From positions 4,910,001 to 4,974,000 of the forward strand of contig NC_133024.1 of the NCBI RefSeq assembly GCF_048771995.1: a stretch of DNA of 64,000 nt, given 5' to 3'. The translations under genes were made by a program, and so were the position numbers. The stretch is from Taeniopygia guttata (lineage: Eukaryota > Chordata > Aves > Passeriformes > Estrildidae). The notes below the pieces were generated by a model. That model did no database searches, was not told the DNA's origin, and worked only from the letters and a program-made list of their open reading frames with translations. Below, in pieces: positions 12,926 through 24,123 of this stretch. Within the stretch, counting starts at the first letter, position 1, and each line of letters opens with the position of its first letter.

Positions 12926-15900
12926 AAGAAGAATGTCCTTTCTGTAGGGACATTTGTGTCTGGATCTTCAGAAATGTTATGCCCATTTGGTCATGGATGG
13001 GTTTGCAGAGATGTTCAGCTTCTACTTAGGCTAGAGAAATCTTATTTTTTGAAGCATTGGAAGCATTAGAATATCTCTTTAGGAGATATAGTAGCAGGGA
13101 TGACTGCCTTAACCCATTCAAAAAGTCCACCCTCTTTTTTGGAAGTCAGTCTTGTCTGAAGACCTCTCCAAAAGCCCTTTAGGTAACCTGGCCCTCATGG
13201 CATGAGATTGTTCCAAGACCCATGACTCAGAGAAAAACCTGGCACATCTTTCTCCTGCTCCCTGCTTCACATCACAGAGTCAGAATGAATGCTGGGATCA
13301 GAGACTAGAATAAAATTGGGCAGAAACAGGCATGTCTAATAAGTATCTTGCTTTTGATGAAGTGTTTCTACTCTCAGCCAGCAGTCACAAAGCAGGGACA
13401 ATAATGAAAGGCACCCCCTTGAACATTTTACATTATTCCTCCTATTCCAAAAAGACAAATTTATCCTTTTCAGTTGGTGTAATTCCCTCCACTCTTGCAA
13501 ATCACTGCTATTAATTATGCACCCACAGCTAAGTACCCCTGCAAGGAGGACTGCAGCTCCAGCACTGCAGCAAAGGAGGGGTTACTGGACTTCTTCAGGG
13601 AAGGGAAAGCACTCCTCCACCCTGAAGGGAGCATTCAGCTTTGGAGAGAGGAGCTGTCAGCTGGTTTTTATCAGCCTTTAGAAGGCAGTGTTGGGGTAGG
13701 TGTGGGATCTTTGGTGTGGAAGAGAAGCCTTTTCTGGTCAGTCCCAGGGGCGGAAGGTCAGGCTTACTTAGTCCCCAGCAAAAGGAATTAAAGTTGAGAA
13801 ACTGGTTTGATTTTTCTCTGGCTGGTTATGGGAGCTGGGCTGGTGCAGTGGGACAAGAATTGGTCACTGTTGTGGCTTGAACTGGGCATGGACTAGGCAC
13901 TTCTACCACATAGGTGATGAGTGATGATAATAAAGACAAGGAAGGGAGACAAAACCCACTGAAATTTAGGGAAAATGGATTGTGGCTACACCTTTACAGG
14001 CAGATAATTGGGATGCTACTGCACAAAAATGTCTGCTATTTAAGGGCAGGAGGAAAATGAAGGCAGAATAACTCTTCAGGCTTGCATTTCATGCTGGAAG
14101 ATGCCATAATTTTCTGCACGATGTCTCGTGGTGGAGAAATTTCAGATTGCTGCAATCTTTCTGATTTACAGAGGTGGCCTTGTATGCCAGAGGAAGAACA
14201 AAGAGTGCTTCCATCCCTTTGTAAAGGTGTCTATGCTATAGGTACAAGGCAGTTTGCATATGGCCTCTGTAGGATCTGACCTACATCTCTAGGGTTTGGG
14301 CACTACAAGAAGAACCAGATATCTTTTACCTCCCTCTGATTGCCCCATCATGGTACAAACCCCTTTGTGTTGTTTACCTTAGAGCTGCCAGGCATTGCTA
14401 AGGCACAGCCAGAGCTGCACCCTCTCCATGCATGATGAAGTGTGGCTGTGATAGATGCTCACACATCTCTCCCCTGCATCTGCAGGGACACTCCTTGCCA
14501 TCCCAGTCCCTGCTGGGTCCCTGCCAAAGTGTATTCTTTTATTAACCCACTGCCTGGCTTCATAACAACCTCATGTTTAAAAAAAAAAAAAAATCATGTA
14601 TCAGAAGCTGTCATCCTCTTTCAGAGATGTGGCACTTCTCCCTGGATGCTGTACAGATTAGTCTTGTACCAATGTATTTGCCCCTCAGAAATAACAATGC
14701 TTGCTATGAGGCAGTCCAAAGCAGTGACAACTCAATTATGTTCCCTAGTCTTGATTTAATTTGGAAGAACTTCACTTTCAGAGTCCTAACTTTTTCATAT
14801 ATGCTCCTGCTCTTCAGCATTTTGAAAATTATTTTAGCTTCAAACAGTCTTTTATTGTTCTCCCTGTCAGAAAATAAAGTATGTATGCGATTATTCAACA
14901 TTCATATGATAATAATATAGCACATTTTTAGTAGGTGGCAGAACCTTTTAAAAAAATGTCCCTATCAATGCTTGAAATTGAAACTTAGTAAACCAGTGAA
15001 AAACTTTTATCTGCTTAATGAGTAAATAGGGTCAAGGGCACAAACCTGGTCGCTGACCTGTAATTTATTATTATACATAATTTCTCACCAAAAAAACCCC
15101 ACTCATTAAAGTCAATGCAGAGCTTGGGGGATTTAAGAAAGATGTTTCCTGATGCAGAGTGTAGGTAATGGAGCTTAGTTTTCTATTCCAGCTGTGCATT
15201 GGGACAGTAAACGACCACTAACTCAAAGTTATTTTTATTTGTAGCTGGAGCCTGTGCCTCAAGATGGCCAGAATACTTGTTTAAAATGTAGGAATGGCAT
15301 CCTGTCACATGCTTGGGCACTGTCCAGCCATTGGTCCCAGCTAAACAATTTTTAAAAAATTCATTGGGAGCATTTATCCATGGCTCCTTTGGCTGCCACT
15401 AATGCTGGGTGTAATGCTACTCTAACCTCTTTGGGAGGATGATAGCTTTCATAGCTCATTCATAGCACAAAGCATCTTGAAATTCACTGAAAAATCTGTA
15501 ACACCACAATACACATAATTGTATCATATCATTAAATATTTGGAGAGTGTCATGACTCAGCACACTGCTGAAGAGATTTTTTAAATGAATGAGCACAGAC
15601 CTTTGCTCCAACAGAGTTTGCAGTGGAGTCCTGGATCTGCAGATGCATAATTTTTTCATGAGTCATCCATGGAGAGTCTTCTTCTGTTGCAGGGATGGGA
15701 GAAGAGAGAGAGAGGAGATACACACATAAAAACAAATGATAAATGAAATGCTACTGAAGGGTGCAGGGGTGGTCCTAGGGCATTAGTAACAGAATATGCC
15801 TTTTTTGTGTGTGTGTGGTTGGTTGGAATCCAGTCTGGTTTATATAGAGTGAGTCTGGGAAGGTCTGCAACAGATTTAGGACTTTTGCAAGGGGCTGCAG

Positions 15901-16044
15901 GACTCCTTGAGTGAGAGTCACTCCTGCTGAGCTGCATTTGAAGTCAGAGACAGGTGTAGCTGAAGTCTGGGCGCAGGGAGTCTCACCTGTGCTGTCCATG
16001 GTAGCTTTTAAGACTGATGTCAGTCTTCTAAAGCTCAGGGGGGC
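12926..16044. other. Intergenic, no gene recognised
   Basis: Short chance frames only. A run of about 15 A at 14579 and a short GT stretch near 15805. Confidence 0.55.
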
Positions 16045-16390
16045 CCTTATCACTCTCTACAACTGCCTGAAAAGAGATTTTAGGGAGGTGGGGGTCAGTC
16101 TTTTCTCCGAGTTATCAAGCAATAAGACCAGAAAAATAGAATCAAGTTTCCCCATGGGAAGTTAAGTTTGGATATTACAAGAAATTTCTTCTCCCAATGG
16201 GTTGTTTAACCCTGGCACAGGATGCCCAAGGCAGTGTTGGAGTTCCAAGGCCTAGAGGGATTTAAAAGCTGTGTGGATGTGGCACTTGGGGACATAGGTT
16301 AGTGTTGGGCTTGGCAGTGCTGGGGAAATGCTTTAACTTGGTGATCTTCTAGGGCTTTTCCAACCTAAACTCTTCTATGATTCTGTGTCC
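16045..16390 (+). mobile_element. CR1 LINE fragment
   Basis: Forward CR1 with ACTCTCTACAACTGCCTGAA, CTGGCACAGGATGCCCAAGG and tail TTTTCCAACCTAAACTCTTC-TATGATTCTG. Confidence 0.88.
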
Positions 16391-16689
16391 CAGCTCCACA
16401 GACACTCTTCATAAATCCTGCATGAACTTGCTGGTAGATTTGGAGAGGTCTTCACATTTTGGAGGTTACCTGGTGCAACAGATGACAATAAAGCCTTATT
16501 TTCCAGTTCAGTTATCTTTCTGACATGATAATGAATTTCTTACAAATATATTGTAAAGATTAGCAAGAAGATGATTTTCCAAACATTTAAATATAATAAC
16601 TAGGTCAGTTAGGAAATGCAATCCAGAAAATCTCATCCAGCTGCCTCTCCTTCTATTAATATGTGGATACAGTCACACTCTATCTTTCA

Positions 16690-16775
16690 GACATGGTATA
16701 TAGTGGTGGCCCTGGCAGTGCTGGGCTCCATGATCTTCCAGGGATTTTATAACCTTATTGGTTCTGTGATTCTGA
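16690..16775 (+). mobile_element. CR1 tail fragment
   Basis: Short forward CR1 end: GGCAGTGCTGGGCTCCATGATC, then a degenerate tail with GGTTCTGTGATTCTG. Confidence 0.6.
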
Positions 16776-16895
16776 AACTTAACAAGCTCTAAGCACTCAA
16801 GAAAACCACACAGATTGGAACTATTTCCTTCTTTCCATATTCCTACTTCTCTTAGGTTGCAAGATGTGGCTGGGTGGGTGTATTCTATTGCCATC

Positions 16896-17553
16896 TGTTA
16901 GAGGTAGGGCAGTTATCTTCTGTTAATTGGGCAGTTTTCATTATCTCTTCCATGACCAATCCTCTCTCCAGGAAATATCTTCTGTTAATGGGCCACTGAA
17001 TGCCACAGCATGACTGATAAAAGTTACATCATCCCATTGTGAGATGCTCCACCCAGGGGGAGGAGCCAAGCATTCCTACCTGGACATAATCTGAGATTTT
17101 GGGACACCAGAGACAGCCTTTTCTCACTGTATTCCCAGACAAGAAGCTGTCTTCTCCACTGAATTCCCAGAGGAAAACCAGGCCCATCTACACCACCACT
17201 GGACCTTCAGAGGAAAACTACACCCTTCTACAGGATCACTGCTTCAACAGAACCACATCTGTCACTGCAGGAGGACTGCAGCCACTTTCAATAGGACTGC
17301 TACCAACACCCTAACCAGCAGGGTGTCAGGTTGTATTCTGACTCTGTCAGTGTCGTTTTGTGTTACTGCATTCTTATTTTTATCTTTGCTTCTTTTTATT
17401 CCTAAAAAAGAATGTTATTCCCACTCCCATATCTTTGCCTGAGAGCCCCCTTAATTTCAGAATTATAATCATTTGGAGGGAGAGGGTTTGCATTTTAATT
17501 TCAAGGGAGCTCCTGCCTTTGTTAGCAAAAACCTGTCTTTTCAAACCAAGACA
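16896..17553 (+). mobile_element. Solo LTR of an endogenous retrovirus, probably ERVL-like, common in passerines
   Basis: The stretch starts with TG and ends with CA, and its body resembles an LTR type I recall as abundant in songbird genomes: a GGGGGAGGAGCCAAGCATTC block near 17055, repeated 'ATTCCCAGA' and 'CAGGATCACTGCTTCAACAG' blocks, and the segment CATATCTTTGCCTGAGAGCC near 17429. The expected AATAAA near 17400 reads CTAAAAAAG. No matching target duplication was found, so the ends are approximate. It cannot be assigned to a named subfamily without a repeat-library search. Confidence 0.7.
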
Positions 17554-18419
17554 CTACTCCACACTATCACCTCTCAGCACCTATTAAGTTTGGTCACCTC
17601 TCAGCACCAATATTAAGATGATGAAGATCCTATGGAAGGACTCATGTAGCTGTGCTGTTTGCACAGTTCTGAGCACAGCAGGTGCCTACTGCATAATCAT
17701 GAGTATTACAACTGCCACAGCTTACTACTTCTACACCTATTGACTAATAACAACTGCATTTTCCTTACTGCCCTTTAAAGGTTACAGTAATTTGGAAAAA
17801 AAGCTATTTATACAAAAATCAGAGCATTTGCACAGCAAGTCAGACTGCAATAGATATACCAGGCAATTTCCCCGTGTAAATAAGTCCTCCCTAGAGAACC
17901 CTGACAAAACCTTCTCATAGGTACACATTTTTGGGGGTCAGTGGGATGGGAGAAGGGACAGGGTAAGTTTCGAACAGTTTGAGTACTTCTGGGCAATTGT
18001 CACACAAAGAAAAATGGACATACTGTGCAAAGCTGCTGGCAAAACCTGATATTAAACAAATAATGTAATGTCTTTGGGAATCTGGTATTGTGTATACAGG
18101 GTTCTTTGCAGTTCCCACTAGACCTTTTGTGACTTGTATATATGAATGCAATCAGCAAAGGGACACAGATACAAAAAAATATCCTATATAAATAGCTGTC
18201 CTGAAAATAGACCATAAGGAAACTGTTCTGAGTGTCTTGATCCAGGGACTAAAGCATTTATTCTCTTTTTTCCTTTCACCTGAAACCCACAATTAGACCA
18301 AATGAAAGAAAAAATACAGAAGTACTTTTGCAACCAGCATCCATTTTTTCAGAGCCCATAGCTGACAGATGTCTTAAATTCAGACTCATGAGGCCTTAAG
18401 TTCAGACACAAGTTGTGCT
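17554..18419. other. Intergenic, nothing recognised
   Basis: Lies between the solo LTR and the giant polypyrimidine tract; no exon or repeat identified. Confidence 0.55.
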
Positions 18420-20297
18420 TTTCTTTCTTACAGGGTTTTTAGCGTAAGGTTTTTTCTTCTATTTTTTTCTTTTCCTTTTCATTTCCTTATTTTTCTTTTT
18501 TTTTCTTTGTTAATTTGTCCTTTTTTGTTGTTTTCTTTTTTTTTTTACATTTTCCTTTTCCTTTTCATTAACCTCTTTTCATTTTTTCATTTTTGCTTAT
18601 ATGCTTTTGCTTTTCTCTTCTCCTTTTTTCCTTTCCCCTTTTCCCTTTCGTTTTTTATATTTTCTTTTGTTTTTTAATTGTTTCTCTTCTCGTTTTTCTT
18701 TCTCTGTTTCTCTTTTTATTTTTTTACATTTCCTCTTTGCTTGTATACATTTGTTTTTTCTTTCCTTTTTCTTTTTCTTTTATCTTTCTCATTTTTTCTT
18801 CTATCTTTTTTATCTTTTCTTTTCTTTCTTCTTTCTTTTCCTTTCCTTTCTCCTTTCCTTTCTTTCTCCTTTCCTTTCTCCTTTTTCCTTTCCTTTTTCC
18901 TTTCCTTTCCCCTTTCCTTTCCTTTCCCCTTTCCTTTCCTTTCCCCTTTCCTTTCCTTTCCCCTTTCCTTTCCTTTCCTTTCCTTTCCTTTCCTTTCCCC
19001 TTTCCTTTCCTTTCCCCTTTCCTTTCCTTTCCCCTTTCCTTTCCTTTCCCCTTTCCTTTCCTTTCCCCTTTCCTTTCCCCTTTCCTTTCCTTTCCCCTCT
19101 CCCCTTTCCTTTCCTTTCCTTTCCTTTCCTTTCCTTTCCTTTCCTTTCCTTTCCTTTCCTTTCCCCTTTCCTTTCCCCTTTCCTTTCCCCTTTCCTTTCC
19201 CTTTCCTTTCCCCTTTCCTTTCCCCTTTCCTTTCCCCTTTCCTTTCCCCTTTCCTTTCCCCTTTCCTTTCCCCTTTCCTTTCCCCTTTCCTTTCCCCTTT
19301 CCTTTCCCCTTTCCTTTCCCCTTTCCTTTCCCCTTTCCTTTCCCCTTTCCTTTCCCCTTTCCTTTCCCCTTTCCTTTCCCCTTTCCTTTCCCCCTTTCCT
19401 TTCCCCTTTCCTTTCCCCTTTCCTTTCCCCTTTCCTTTCCCCTTTCCTTTCCCCTTTCCTTTCCCCTTTCCTTTCCCCTTTCCTTTCCCCTTTCCTTTCC
19501 CCTTTCCTTTCCCCTTTCCTTTCCCCTTTCCTTTCCCCTTTCCTTTCCCCTTTCCTTTCCCCTTTCCTTTCCCCTTCCTTTCCCCTTTCCTTTCCCCTTT
19601 CCTTTCCCCTTTCCTTTCCCCTTTCCTTTCCCCTTTCCTTTCCCCTTTCCTTTCCCCTTTCCTTTCCCCTTTCCTTTCCCCTTTCCTTTCCCCTTTCCTT
19701 TCCCCTTTCCTTTCCCCTTTCCTTTCCCCTTTCCTTTCCCCTTTCCTTTCCCCTTTCCTTTCCCCTTTCCTTTCCCCTTTCCTTTCCCCTTTCCTTTCCC
19801 CTTTCCTTTCCCCTTTCCTTTCCCCTTTCCTTTCCCCTTTCCTTTCCCCTTTCCTTTCCCCTTTCCTTTCCCCTTTCCTTTCCCCTTTCCTTTCCCCTTT
19901 CCTTTCCCCTTTCCTTTCCCCTTTCCTTTCCCCTTTCCTTTCCCCTTTCCTTTCCCCTTTCCTTTCCCCTTTCCTTTCCCCTTTCCTTTCCCCTTTCCTT
20001 TCCCCTTTCCTTTCCCCTTTCCTTTCCCCTTTCCTTTCCCCTTTCCTTTCCCCTTTCCTTTCCCCTTTCCTTTCCCCTTTCCTTTCCCCTTTCCTTTCCC
20101 CTTTCCTTTCCTTTCCTTTCCTTTCCTTTCCTTTCCTTTCCTTTCCTTTCCTTTCTTTTCCTTTCCTTTTTCCTTTCCTTTTTCCTTTCCTTTCCTATTT
20201 TTTCCTTTTCCTATTTCTTCCTTTTCTTTTCCTATTTTTTTATTTTTCTTTCCTTTTCTTTTTGCTTTTTTCTTTTCCTCCCTCTTTCTCTTTCGAT
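18420..20297. repeat. Giant polypyrimidine/polypurine tract upstream of WNT11
   Basis: The + strand is almost entirely C and T for about 1.9 kb. 18420-18840 is T-rich with scattered purines; 18840-19160 is mainly (CCTTT)n and a 17-bp unit made of two CTTTC plus CTTTCCC; 19161-20110 is a very regular 12-bp array; 20110-20297 decays back to T-rich sequence. Because the repeat lacks stop codons, frames of about 580-630 codons stay open on both strands; these are artefacts. Such mirror-symmetric tracts can form triplex (H-) DNA, and the purine strand has regularly spaced GGGG runs. It ends about 535 bp before the TATA-like box of WNT11. Confidence 0.95.
19161..20110. repeat. 12-bp minisatellite array, (CTTTCCTTTCCC)n, about 79 copies
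   Basis: From 19261 to 20100 each 60-base row is the same five-unit string apart from a one-base C insertion near 19391 and a one-base T deletion near 19576; another one-base deletion is near 19200. Such uniformity over about 950 bp suggests recent expansion or ongoing homogenisation. Confidence 0.95.
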
Positions 20298-20773
20298 ACC
20301 AGGCAATCACCAAGCCTCCAATCCCGCACCCGACCTGAAAGCAAAAGCCAGACCTCAACATCTGCTCTTTGCGCCGATTATACAGATCAGAGAAGAAGCT
20401 GTGGAGCCTGCAGGCTGACAGCAGGACGTGGTGAGGTACGACATGAGCCAGGACCAAACCTCCCTGACAAATATCCTTGTCCTTTCCCGGGGCAGCGGTC
20501 ACAGCTCCGAGCGCCGAGCGCCTCCAGGAACGCCGAAATTCCGGCGAAAGCACGAACTCGCTGTTTTCCTTGCTAATCACTGTTAATCATTAACCGCTCA
20601 TTAGAATAACACCGCTGAGTCCCTCCGGTGTGTCCCGGGGGTCGCGGCCAGTCCCGTTCCCCTCGGCCGGCCCCGCATCCCGCGGGATGTGGCGGGATGC
20701 GGTGCGGGAGGGGAGATGCGCGGAGCCCCGCGGGGCCCGGGGCTGCCCGCCGGGGCATCCGCGGGGCGCGGAG

Positions 20774-20862
20774 CCTTTTGTTATGCTAATCCGAGCTGAC
20801 ATCACTCCGCATATGAAAGCAGAGGGGCCGCATATAAGGCGGCTCCGGGGGCCGCCCCGCCA
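20774..20862 (+). promoter_or_regulatory. WNT11: Probable WNT11 core and proximal promoter
   Basis: In order: CCTTTTGTTATGCTAAT (20774-20790), resembling a joined SOX and OCT/POU site; TGACATCA (20797-20804), one base from a CRE; and CATATAAGG (20831-20839), a TATA-like box that is also one base from a CArG box (SRF). A GC-rich initiator region and a splice donor follow. The combination of CpG island, TATA and donor on the WNT11 strand supports a promoter. Binding by any factor is inference. Confidence 0.55.
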
Positions 20863-20887
20863 GAGCGGTCCCGCTCCCCGGGTGGAG
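20863..20887 (+). other. WNT11: Probable non-coding first exon of WNT11
   Basis: A consensus donor (GAG|GTAAGT, with GT at 20888) lies in the CpG island, about 55 bp after a TATA-like box. Placing the start about 30 bp after that box gives an exon of only about 25 nt. The 5' end is a guess; an upstream start would make it longer. It would splice across 3.1 kb to 23984. Confidence 0.42.
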
Positions 20888-23800
20888 GTAAGTGCGGAGC
20901 GCAGGGGTGTGGAGCCGCTGTCGGGAGAGGTGGGAAGGGGACAGCGGCTCGGTGGAGCCCCTCGAAACGCCGAAGGTGCGGGGCTGGCCAAGAACAGGGC
21001 TTTGCGAGGCGTGGGCAGAATCCCGAGGAGAGAGGATGCGTCCCGGAGGATGCGTGGGAGTACGAAGACGCCGGGGGGTTCGACGGAGAGGGAATTCTTA
21101 GAGGCTGCAAAGCAGACCGAGGAGATGGCAGAGACTGCGAGGGAGAAGGGAGACCCGGAGGAATGCGAGGAAAAGGGAGACCCGGGAGGGTGCATGAGGC
21201 AGGGAGAAGCGAGGGAATGCAAGGCTTGGAGACTGCAAGGAAGAGGGGATACCCGGGGGAAACCGGGAAGGAGGAGACTCGGAGGCTGAATTAAGAGACC
21301 TGACACCCGGCATGGGGAAGTGTGAGTGCAGGAGAGAGGGGAGGACCCAGAGGGGGGAGGAAGAACCAGAGGGTGGAGAGACCCGTGCCCGATGAGACGC
21401 CCGAGTTGGAAGGGAGACTGGAAACCCAGGGGCTGATGGCAGAGGAGGGACATGAAACTGCAAATGCAAGGAGCTGCAGAGGAGAGAGTAGTCCGAGAAG
21501 CTGCAGGTTAGTGGGGACATCCAGGGGCTGCAGGGGAGAAGGAAGATCCAGAAGGCAGCAAGAAAGTGGTGAGACCCTTCTGCTGGAATCAGCTCCACCA
21601 CTCTCTATTCCTTTTCTCTGCTCCCACTCCTCACTGCAGGTCATCTGGGGATGTGCTACCCCTAAACCAGGCTGCTGTGCTCTTGGAGAGAGTTGCAGGC
21701 TGGCAGGAGAGTCTTTGTTTCTTGGATGGGAAAACTGGAAAAATGTGAGCTGAATACTCACACTTTTATGTACAGTTAAAATTGCCTGCTCCTATCCCTG
21801 AGTCCAGAGTCTTGGAAGTGTTTGATGGGAGTGTTTTCTGTGTGCCAGAGTGCGGCTGGCTGCAAACAGCCTTGAGGTGAAGAGAAAAGAGAGCTTTGAG
21901 TTAAAAGCAGCTCCTGTTTTTAGGAGTCCACAGGCCACTTGCTGTTGGTTTGATCACTGACCCAGAGCTCGCCAGAGCTGTAAAGATCACATCTGCTCCA
22001 AAGTGTGTCCCACCCGTCTCCTTGCAAATTGCTCTTGCAAATGTAATCTGTGTTGGACTGAGTGGAAAAAGGCATTATTACCTCTCCAAATAAAAGGGGT
22101 GCAACTGCATGCAAAACTTGCAGTTCTTTGGGTAGGTATGGAGGAATTAGATCATTTCTCTTCCACTCCTGGGGTTGAAAAAACCCCAAACTGTGACTTT
22201 TTCAAGTCGGGGGGGAGAGTAGTAATGGTGTTGGCTGGTCAGGTTTAGTGAGAGCATTTTAGACCATCTGAGACATTTTACACCCGACTCTTATGTTGTC
22301 CAGCAGTTCACAGGGATGAGATAAGGGGTCTGAAATATCTAAATAGACACTGAAAGGCATGGGCAGGATTAAGGGTTGAAAGTTTCCAGTGTGCTTGTAG
22401 AGCAGTGGGAAGAAAAGGGCTCCCAAAGATTAAAAGATACAGAAATACTCTGGAACAAGAAGCATGTATGCCTGGATGCTCATGAGAGCACTGCCTTCAA
22501 GGGATGCATCAAACCCAAATCCAAGTGGACATTAAAAAAAAAACAATCCATGGCAATGAAAACCTGCCTCCCTTGTAGGCAGTCAGTTTTATCTTGGACT
22601 TCAAGGAAGACAGGAACTTGCCCCTAGAGGTTATTAAAATCCTTTGTAATAATAGCACTTTTCTAGTAACCCTTCATGCCAGGCACTGGGATTGGGACAG
22701 CCAAAAAGCAGCCTGAACAGAAATATATGCTGCAGATGGCAGAGAAAACACTCAGAAATATTCATTACCCCCAACCCAATTGTTCCCTAAATGAGAATAT
22801 TTAGGCAGAGAGTTGCAGCTGGTCAAATCCAGAGCTGGGGATCAGGTTGGATACCCTTTTTCCAGGGTAAGAGGTTTCCCAAAGTGAAGCTGACTGTTCC
22901 AACCATTCCCACTCTCTTCCCAAACCTCTTTGATGGGGTTTTACAGGGGAATGCACAGTTATAGTTTGGGTATGGCAGTGTGCTATGCAATGTGTTGTCA
23001 GACTCCAGAGATGCAATGTGGTGGGCAGGTTTTTCTGTTTATTTTACTATTGTCTTTCTCATGGGATGGGAAGCCGCTGTAAAGACCACAAAAAGCAGCC
23101 CAGAGCAGTGTCTGAAGTGAATAACTGAAGGGAAACCCATTTACTGCTATTAATACTGCTGCTAAAATAAGCAAGCCATGCCCTGGAGACAGAGAGGATC
23201 CCTCTAAGGATTAAAGTCCTGCATCTGGTTTGTTTATCTGTTTGGCCTGAAGAAGGGGAAAAAAAAAAAAAAACCCAACCCAGAAAGAAAAGGGGTGTGG
23301 GGATATCCTTGAGAGCTTTTTTGTTGCTGCTTCCTGGAGACAAAAATGGGATTTTATGTTTACAAAGTTGCAGCCTTTTCCGTGAGCTCCAGGTGCCAAG
23401 GACTTGGAAGAAGTGAGAGGCAGAGTTAATGAGGTGAGAAGAAAAGCAAGAGGTAAAGAGCAAAACACATTTATTGTAACAGATCAGAGAGAAACATCTG
23501 CAGGGCAAGGACACCTGCATTAAGTAGGGAAAAGCAGTTTTTGTTATTTGTCTTCTCTGCAGAAAAAGAGAGAGGAAAAAGAAATCTGGAGAGAGGAAAG
23601 ATGAATAGTTGAAGATTTGAGCTAATATAAAGATCTATCTTTTTTCTTCTTCTTCCTAAGCAGTTGCACAAAGTTTTTGGAGAGGAGAAGAAAAAAAAAA
23701 AAAAAAACCCACTAAAGTGAAGCAGTGAATGAAGTCTTGCCATGTGCAGGGTTAAATGGAAACACACAATCAGACTGTAACTCTGTGTAATTCAACCCAT

Positions 23801-23983
23801 ACGGTTTCTCTGTCTGTTGACTCCAAAGGTTGTATCAAGACTTGGCAAGGGAGGGGACTGAGAAGGGATAAACCAAACCTCTTCATGATTCATAAGCCAC
23901 TCCTTTGCAGTTTGGATAATCGATTTCTCTGTCACAGTGGCTTGCTAAACTTCAGAGTTAACCGTAGCTCTTTCTCTTTTCAG
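20888..23983 (+). other. WNT11: WNT11 intron 1 (inferred, 5' UTR intron)
   Basis: From the donor GTAAGT to the acceptor TTTTCAG, 3.1 kb. It holds the 3' half of the CpG island, the GA-rich repeats and two A-runs (23262 and 23690). No alternative exon was recognised. Confidence 0.45.
21060..21560. repeat. Degenerate GA-rich repeats in WNT11 intron 1
   Basis: Variants of GGGAGACCCGGAGG recur many times at irregular spacing of about 25-45 bp (for example near 21149, 21177, 21248, 21270, 21344, 21376 and 21420). Low stop-codon density makes long frames on both strands (up to about 287 codons between 20590 and 21600); none has a recognisable protein family, so they are read as composition artefacts. 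Confidence 0.55.
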
Positions 23984-24123
23984 GATCTTTATCTCCAAGA
24001 ACAATCAATACCCAAACTGAAGGAAAATACATTGCACAAAATATTAAGAAAACTCCTTTTTTAGAAAAAAAAAATTCTTTGGAGAAGCTGATTTCCTTTG
24101 GCTGTCAGGAGAAGGTGGAGAAA
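23984..24123 (+). other. WNT11: WNT11 5' UTR part of the first coding exon
   Basis: A strong polypyrimidine-CAG acceptor (TTTCTCTTTTCAG, ending at 23983) lies 140 bp upstream of the WNT11 ATG. The sequence between has no ATG and looks like a spliced-in 5' leader. The link to the GTAAGT donor at 20888 is inferred; transcription from a start closer to 24.0 kb cannot be excluded. Confidence 0.6.

Larger units (their letters stand above)
20495..21075. promoter_or_regulatory. WNT11: CpG island at the WNT11 5' end
   Basis: This stretch is dense in CpG and GC compared with the AT-rich surroundings, for example around 20630-20780 and 20830-20960. It begins about 200 bp after the polypyrimidine tract and includes the TATA-like promoter and the donor at 20888. 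CpG islands usually mark promoters of developmental genes. Exact limits were judged by eye. Confidence 0.75.

Noticed and set aside
13495..13880. Overlapping frames of 98 and 79 codons
   Set aside because: No domain or splice context; not supported as an exon.
18593..20580. Frames of about 580-630 codons on both strands encoding proline/phenylalanine/serine/leucine or lysine/glycine/glutamate repeats
   Set aside because: They come from a stop-free simple repeat; several frames on both strands are open at once and the period of 12 bp gives trivial four-residue repeats.
20590..21601. Long minus- and plus-strand frames (up to 287 codons) over the CpG island
   Set aside because: Composition artefact of GC-rich and GA-rich repeats; no domain, and they overlap the WNT11 promoter and donor.
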